This document shows positions 61,059 through 64,000 of a stretch of 64,000 nucleotides of DNA, in pieces. Source of the DNA: Polynucleobacter sp. AP-Latsch-80-C2. Lineage in GTDB: Bacteria; Pseudomonadota; Gammaproteobacteria; Burkholderiales; Burkholderiaceae. Positions within the stretch are counted from its first letter, which is position 1. Each line of letters opens with the position of its first letter. The stretch lies in the NCBI RefSeq assembly GCF_018882185.1, contig NZ_JACVOY010000008.1, positions 1 through 64,000 on the forward strand. The letters run 5' to 3'. The notes under the pieces are model-generated. The model did not search any database. It was not told the origin of the DNA and was given only the letters and a program-made list of their open reading frames with translations. A program made the translations under genes and the position numbers.

Positions 61059-62989
61059 TGATGAAATTGAAGTCTCATATCCCTCTATTAATTGCGATCG
61101 TTGGCCTTTTTTGTTTGCCGCTATTTGTTCATAATCCTTATTACATTCACTTAGCTGAAACAATTCTGATTTACACCATCTTATTATTTGGTTTGGATAT
61201 CGTGGTTGGTTATGTGGGTCAAGTTTCCCTAGGTCATGCCGCCTTGTTTGGTATCGGTTCCTATACCGCAGGTATTTTGTTCTTCCAATTGGGCTTGCCA
61301 ATTTGGGCCACCATTCCAGCCTCTATTCTGGTGACTGCATTCTTTGGAGGTATCTTAGCTTTGCCAGCCCTGAAGGTCGTTGGCCCATATCTGGCGATGG
61401 TGACCTTAGCTTTTGGAACCATTGCGCAAATCTTGATTAACGAAATGACTTGGCTTACCGAAGGACCATTAGGCATCAAGCTCACACGACCAGAGATCAT
61501 GGGTGTGCCTATGACTAAAGCCGAATACTTCTGGCTGGTATCTATTGTTACGATCCTTGCCTTAATCGTGGTTGACCGTTTTGTGAAGTCTCAGATGGGT
61601 CGTGCATTTGAAGCTTTGCGTGATAGTCCGGTAGCCTGCGATTGTATGGGCGTCTCGGTTTATCGCTTTAAGGTGATTGCGTTTGTCATCAGCGCAGGTT
61701 TCGCTGGTTTGGCTGGCTGCTTGTACGCCTATTCTGAGCAATATATTTCTCCAAACACCTATAACAATGAATTGGCAGTCCTATTCTTGCTGGGCATCAT
61801 CATGGGTGGTCGTAAGTCACGCTTAGGTGCCGTGATTGGGGCGGCAATTATTGTGCTCCTGCCAAAACTCTTGGATGACATTAACTTGTTCCGTATCGTT
61901 GCCTCAATCATCGCTATTGTGGTGGCAGTAGGTGCAGCAATGGCCTTGTCTAAGAAGGTGACTACACCGCGTCGTGTTGCCATACCTTTGGCTGGTGTCG
62001 TTGGTTTGGCTGTTTTCTCATTCTGGCTAGATAACATCTCCGATTGGCGTTTGAGTATTTTCGGCTTCATGATTTTGTTGGTGGTTTACTACTTGCAAAA
62101 CGGTATCGTTGGATTTGCAAAGAGCTTCTACCAGTCGATTGTTGGTAAAGCAAAAACCACTCGTGGTGAAGCTGCAGAAGAGGTGGACGATTCCGTTAGT
62201 TTTATCAGCACAGTTGCCAACCAAAATACCGGTGCAGAGCTTCTCAAGGTTGACTCAGTATTGATGCAGTTCGGTGGATTGAAGGCACTCAATAATGTAG
62301 ACCTCAGTATTAAGCGTGGCACGATTCATGGTTTGATCGGACCAAACGGTTCCGGTAAGAGCACCATGATGAACGTATTGACCGGTATTTATGTTCCTAC
62401 TGCAGGCAATGTGTTGTATGCAGGCGAGAGTGTTGTTGGAAAAACTTCTTCCGATATCGCTCTCTCTGGTATTGCGCGTACCTTCCAGAACGTTCAGCTT
62501 TTTGGTGAAATGACAGCAATCCAAAATATTTTGGTTGGCCTACATCACACCTTCAAATCCAATATGGTGGAGATCGCTCTTCATCTACCCCGTTACAAGA
62601 AAGAAGAGGCTGAGGCACATGCTCGTGCGATGGCGCTTCTCAAGTTTGTTGGTTTAGATGACTTGGCGAACGAAGAGGCTCGTAACTTACCTTACGGCAA
62701 GCAACGCTTACTCGAGATTGCACGTGCGCTAGCGCTCGATCCTGAATTACTCTTGTTAGATGAGCCAGCAGCTGGCTTAACCGCTCCAGACATTAAAGAA
62801 CTCTTGCGCATTATTCGTAAGATCCGTGATAGCGGCATTACCTTTATCTTGATTGAACATCACATGGATGTGGTGATGTCAGTTTGCGATACCGTCTCAG
62901 TTTTAGACTTTGGTCAGAAGATTGCAGAAGGTAAGCCAGCTGAAGTTCAGGCAGACGAGAAGGTGATTCATGCCTACTTGGGTACTTAA
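61058..62989 (+). CDS. LivM-LivG fusion: permease plus ATPase in one chain
   Basis: The 643-residue protein joins a LivM permease (about 1-320; GLDIVVGYVGQVSLGHAALF, ARNL-type loop DSPVACDCMGVSVYRFK) to a LivG ATPase (about 385-643). Two extra hydrophobic helices (about 305-350) and a polar linker lie between. The ATPase has Walker A GPNGSGKST, signature LPYGKQRLLEIARALA, and Walker B LLLLDEPAAGL. In most bacteria these are two genes. The start is one of two adjacent ATGs (61058 or 61061). Confidence 0.93.
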   Translation: MMKLKSHIPLLIAIVGLFCLPLFVHNPYYIHLAETILIYTILLFGLDIVVGYVGQVSLGHAALFGIGSYTAGILFFQLGLPIWATIPASILVTAFFGGILALPALKVVGPYLAMVTLAFGTIAQILINEMTWLTEGPLGIKLTRPEIMGVPMTKAEYFWLVSIVTILALIVVDRFVKSQMGRAFEALRDSPVACDCMGVSVYRFKVIAFVISAGFAGLAGCLYAYSEQYISPNTYNNELAVLFLLGIIMGGRKSRLGAVIGAAIIVLLPKLLDDINLFRIVASIIAIVVAVGAAMALSKKVTTPRRVAIPLAGVVGLAVFSFWLDNISDWRLSIFGFMILLVVYYLQNGIVGFAKSFYQSIVGKAKTTRGEAAEEVDDSVSFISTVANQNTGAELLKVDSVLMQFGGLKALNNVDLSIKRGTIHGLIGPNGSGKSTMMNVLTGIYVPTAGNVLYAGESVVGKTSSDIALSGIARTFQNVQLFGEMTAIQNILVGLHHTFKSNMVEIALHLPRYKKEEAEAHARAMALLKFVGLDDLANEEARNLPYGKQRLLEIARALALDPELLLLDEPAAGLTAPDIKELLRIIRKIRDSGITFILIEHHMDVVMSVCDTVSVLDFGQKIAEGKPAEVQADEKVIHAYLGT

Positions 62990-63020
62990 TCACTAGAACA
63001 ATATTGAATCGGTAAAAACC

Positions 63021-63749
63021 ATGTTATCTATTAAGAATCTTGAAGCGGGCTACGGCAAAGTCAAAGTCCTACACGGCATCAATATTGATGTTCCTAAAGG
63101 CCAAGTGATTACCTTGATTGGCTCGAATGGCGCAGGCAAGACCACGACCATGCGCGCAATTACTGGCATGATTAAGCCAACAGCAGGCGAGGTGACTTTA
63201 GGCGGCGAAAAAATTGATGGTTACGATTCTCATAAAATCGCACGCCTAGGATTGGCTCATAGCCCTGAAGGCCGTCGTGTGTTCACAACCATGTCAGTTA
63301 CTGATAATTTGCTCCTCGGCGCATTCCCGCGATTCACTGGTAGCCGTCCCAAGGGTGATATCAAGCATGACTTAGAGAAGTCTCTAGAGATGTTCCCGCG
63401 TTTAAAAGAGCGTCGCAACCAATTGGCTGGAACCTTGTCGGGTGGCGAGCAACAAATGTTGGCAATGGCTCGTGCCGTCATGCTCAACCCTGAAATCATT
63501 CTTTTGGATGAGCCTTCAATGGGCCTCGCGCCGATTTTGGTGGAAGAGGTCTTTAAGATTATTTCTAACTTAAAGTCTCAAGGTGTAACGATGTTATTGG
63601 TGGAGCAGTTTGCTGCCGCAGCCTTAAACGTAGCCGACTATGGCTATGTTCTGGAGAATGGCAAGATTGCTACTCATGGTCCCGCTGCGAAGTTGAAAGA
63701 CGACCCAGCAGTAAAAGCTGCTTACTTGGGTGGAGCAGGTGGTCATTGA
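63021..63749 (+). CDS. livF: Branched-chain amino acid ABC transporter ATPase (LivF)
   Basis: The 242-residue protein is a LivF ATPase: Walker A GSNGAGKTT, the LivF hallmark SPEGRRVFTTMSVTDNL, signature LSGGEQQMLAMARAV, Walker B IILLDEPSMGLAP and H-loop VEQFA. It forms the ATPase pair with the LivG domain of the fusion. It is 31 bp after that gene and is followed by a strong terminator, closing the operon. Confidence 0.94.
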   Translation: MLSIKNLEAGYGKVKVLHGINIDVPKGQVITLIGSNGAGKTTTMRAITGMIKPTAGEVTLGGEKIDGYDSHKIARLGLAHSPEGRRVFTTMSVTDNLLLGAFPRFTGSRPKGDIKHDLEKSLEMFPRLKERRNQLAGTLSGGEQQMLAMARAVMLNPEIILLDEPSMGLAPILVEEVFKIISNLKSQGVTMLLVEQFAAAALNVADYGYVLENGKIATHGPAAKLKDDPAVKAAYLGGAGGH

Positions 63750-63770
63750 GTAATCTTGCTCAGCGTATTT

Positions 63771-63801
63771 AAAAAAAGCCCTGGAATCCAGGGCTTTTTT
63801 T
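63771..63801. terminator. Strong bidirectional Rho-independent terminator
   Basis: AAAAAAAGCCCTGG, loop AAT, CCAGGGCTTTTTTT: a 14-bp perfect stem with A7 and T7 flanks. It serves livF and, on the minus strand, the truncated gene starting beyond the window edge. Confidence 0.93.
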
Positions 63802-63822
63802 ATGAGTTATTCAAAATAGCGA

Positions 63823-64000
63823 TTACCCATGAAACAGAGCTTTGAACATGAGGCTTACGGCAACACTAAAGGTCAGGATGGCGAAGATTTGTTGTAGCCT
63901 GGGGCCACTGATTTTTTTGCCGAAAGCTCTGCCAAGCAATAAACCACTGAGTGCCCCCAAGGCAAATGGTGCGGCTATGAGGTAATCAAAGTTTCCTGTC
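63823..64000 (-). CDS. TauE/SafE-like sulfite exporter family protein, C-terminal part
   Basis: The last 58 codons of a leftward gene, ending at TAA (complement 63823-63825); the start is beyond the window. The sequence has two hydrophobic helices around LGALSGLLLGRAFGKKISG and LQQIFAILTFSVAVSLMFK, the normal C-terminal pattern of TSUP (TauE/SafE) membrane exporters. The family call is based on this tail alone. Confidence 0.65.
   Translation of the reverse strand, partial: TGNFDYLIAAPFALGALSGLLLGRAFGKKISGPRLQQIFAILTFSVAVSLMFKALFHG

Noticed and set aside
1-64000. CRISPR arrays, tRNA or rRNA genes, phage genes
   Set aside because: No regularly spaced repeats, cloverleaf-like or rRNA-like segments, and no phage structural or integrase genes apart from the IS transposase were seen.

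Overview
The window looks like a chromosomal segment of a low-to-moderate GC betaproteobacterium of the Burkholderiales. Orphan Bug-type binding proteins, the cysI-DUF934-cobA sulfite reductase arrangement, DarP and the liv operon style are most like Polynucleobacter. That placement is inferred from gene flavour, since no rRNA or marker gene is present.

About 1-38.4 kb is a large surface-polysaccharide (probably O-antigen/LPS) locus. Its left end (1-6 kb, AT-rich) holds multi-pass GT-C-like membrane proteins and a UbiA-family transferase. Next come a PglK/MsbA-like ABC flippase, three cytoplasmic glycosyltransferases (GT2-like, GT4, GT32-like) and a polyprenyl-phosphate sugar transferase. A tight run at 12.3-15.8 kb encodes a HAD-UbiA fusion, a DprE1-like oxidase and a DprE2-like reductase, which together look like a compact polyprenyl-phosphoryl-arabinose pathway. 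An AT3-SGNH O-acyltransferase follows, then a WbpV/WbpL/WbpM-like trio (4-keto-reductase, phosphoglycosyltransferase, 4,6-dehydratase) that could make and attach a QuiNAc-type first sugar. Next is a SxtJ / DUF5989 / carbamoyltransferase / SGNH module, a membrane protein, a second AT3-SGNH protein, and a third that is split by a complete IS3-family (IS407-like) element with a 4-bp target duplication and also carries a frameshift in an A7 tract. The right end is a minus-strand export operon: a 100-aa unknown, a double GT4 glycosyltransferase, Wzm, Wzt with a C-terminal cargo domain, a methyltransferase with a coiled-coil tail, and a GT71-like transferase. This fits ABC-transporter-dependent polysaccharide assembly with possible chain capping by methylation.

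About 38.5-46.6 kb carries a ChaA-like cation antiporter, a CbiX/SirB-like chelatase, the siroheme/sulfite reductase operon (cysI, DUF934, cobA/sumT), a serine beta-lactamase-like hydrolase and two small membrane proteins. Two separate HigBA toxin-antitoxin pairs lie on either side of the sulfite reductase and hydrolase genes.

About 46.6-58.7 kb is metabolic and mixed: an amidohydrolase overlapping a Bug binding protein, an alpha/beta hydrolase, HdeD, a TonB receptor followed by a PQQ-type sugar dehydrogenase and a di-haem cytochrome c, an acyltransferase, darP, a GMC oxidoreductase and an EamA exporter. The right end (58.8-63.8 kb) is a branched-chain amino acid ABC transporter in which LivM and LivG are fused, followed by a truncated TauE/SafE-like gene. 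No tRNA, rRNA or CRISPR array was seen, and no gene-free stretch exceeds about 175 bp.
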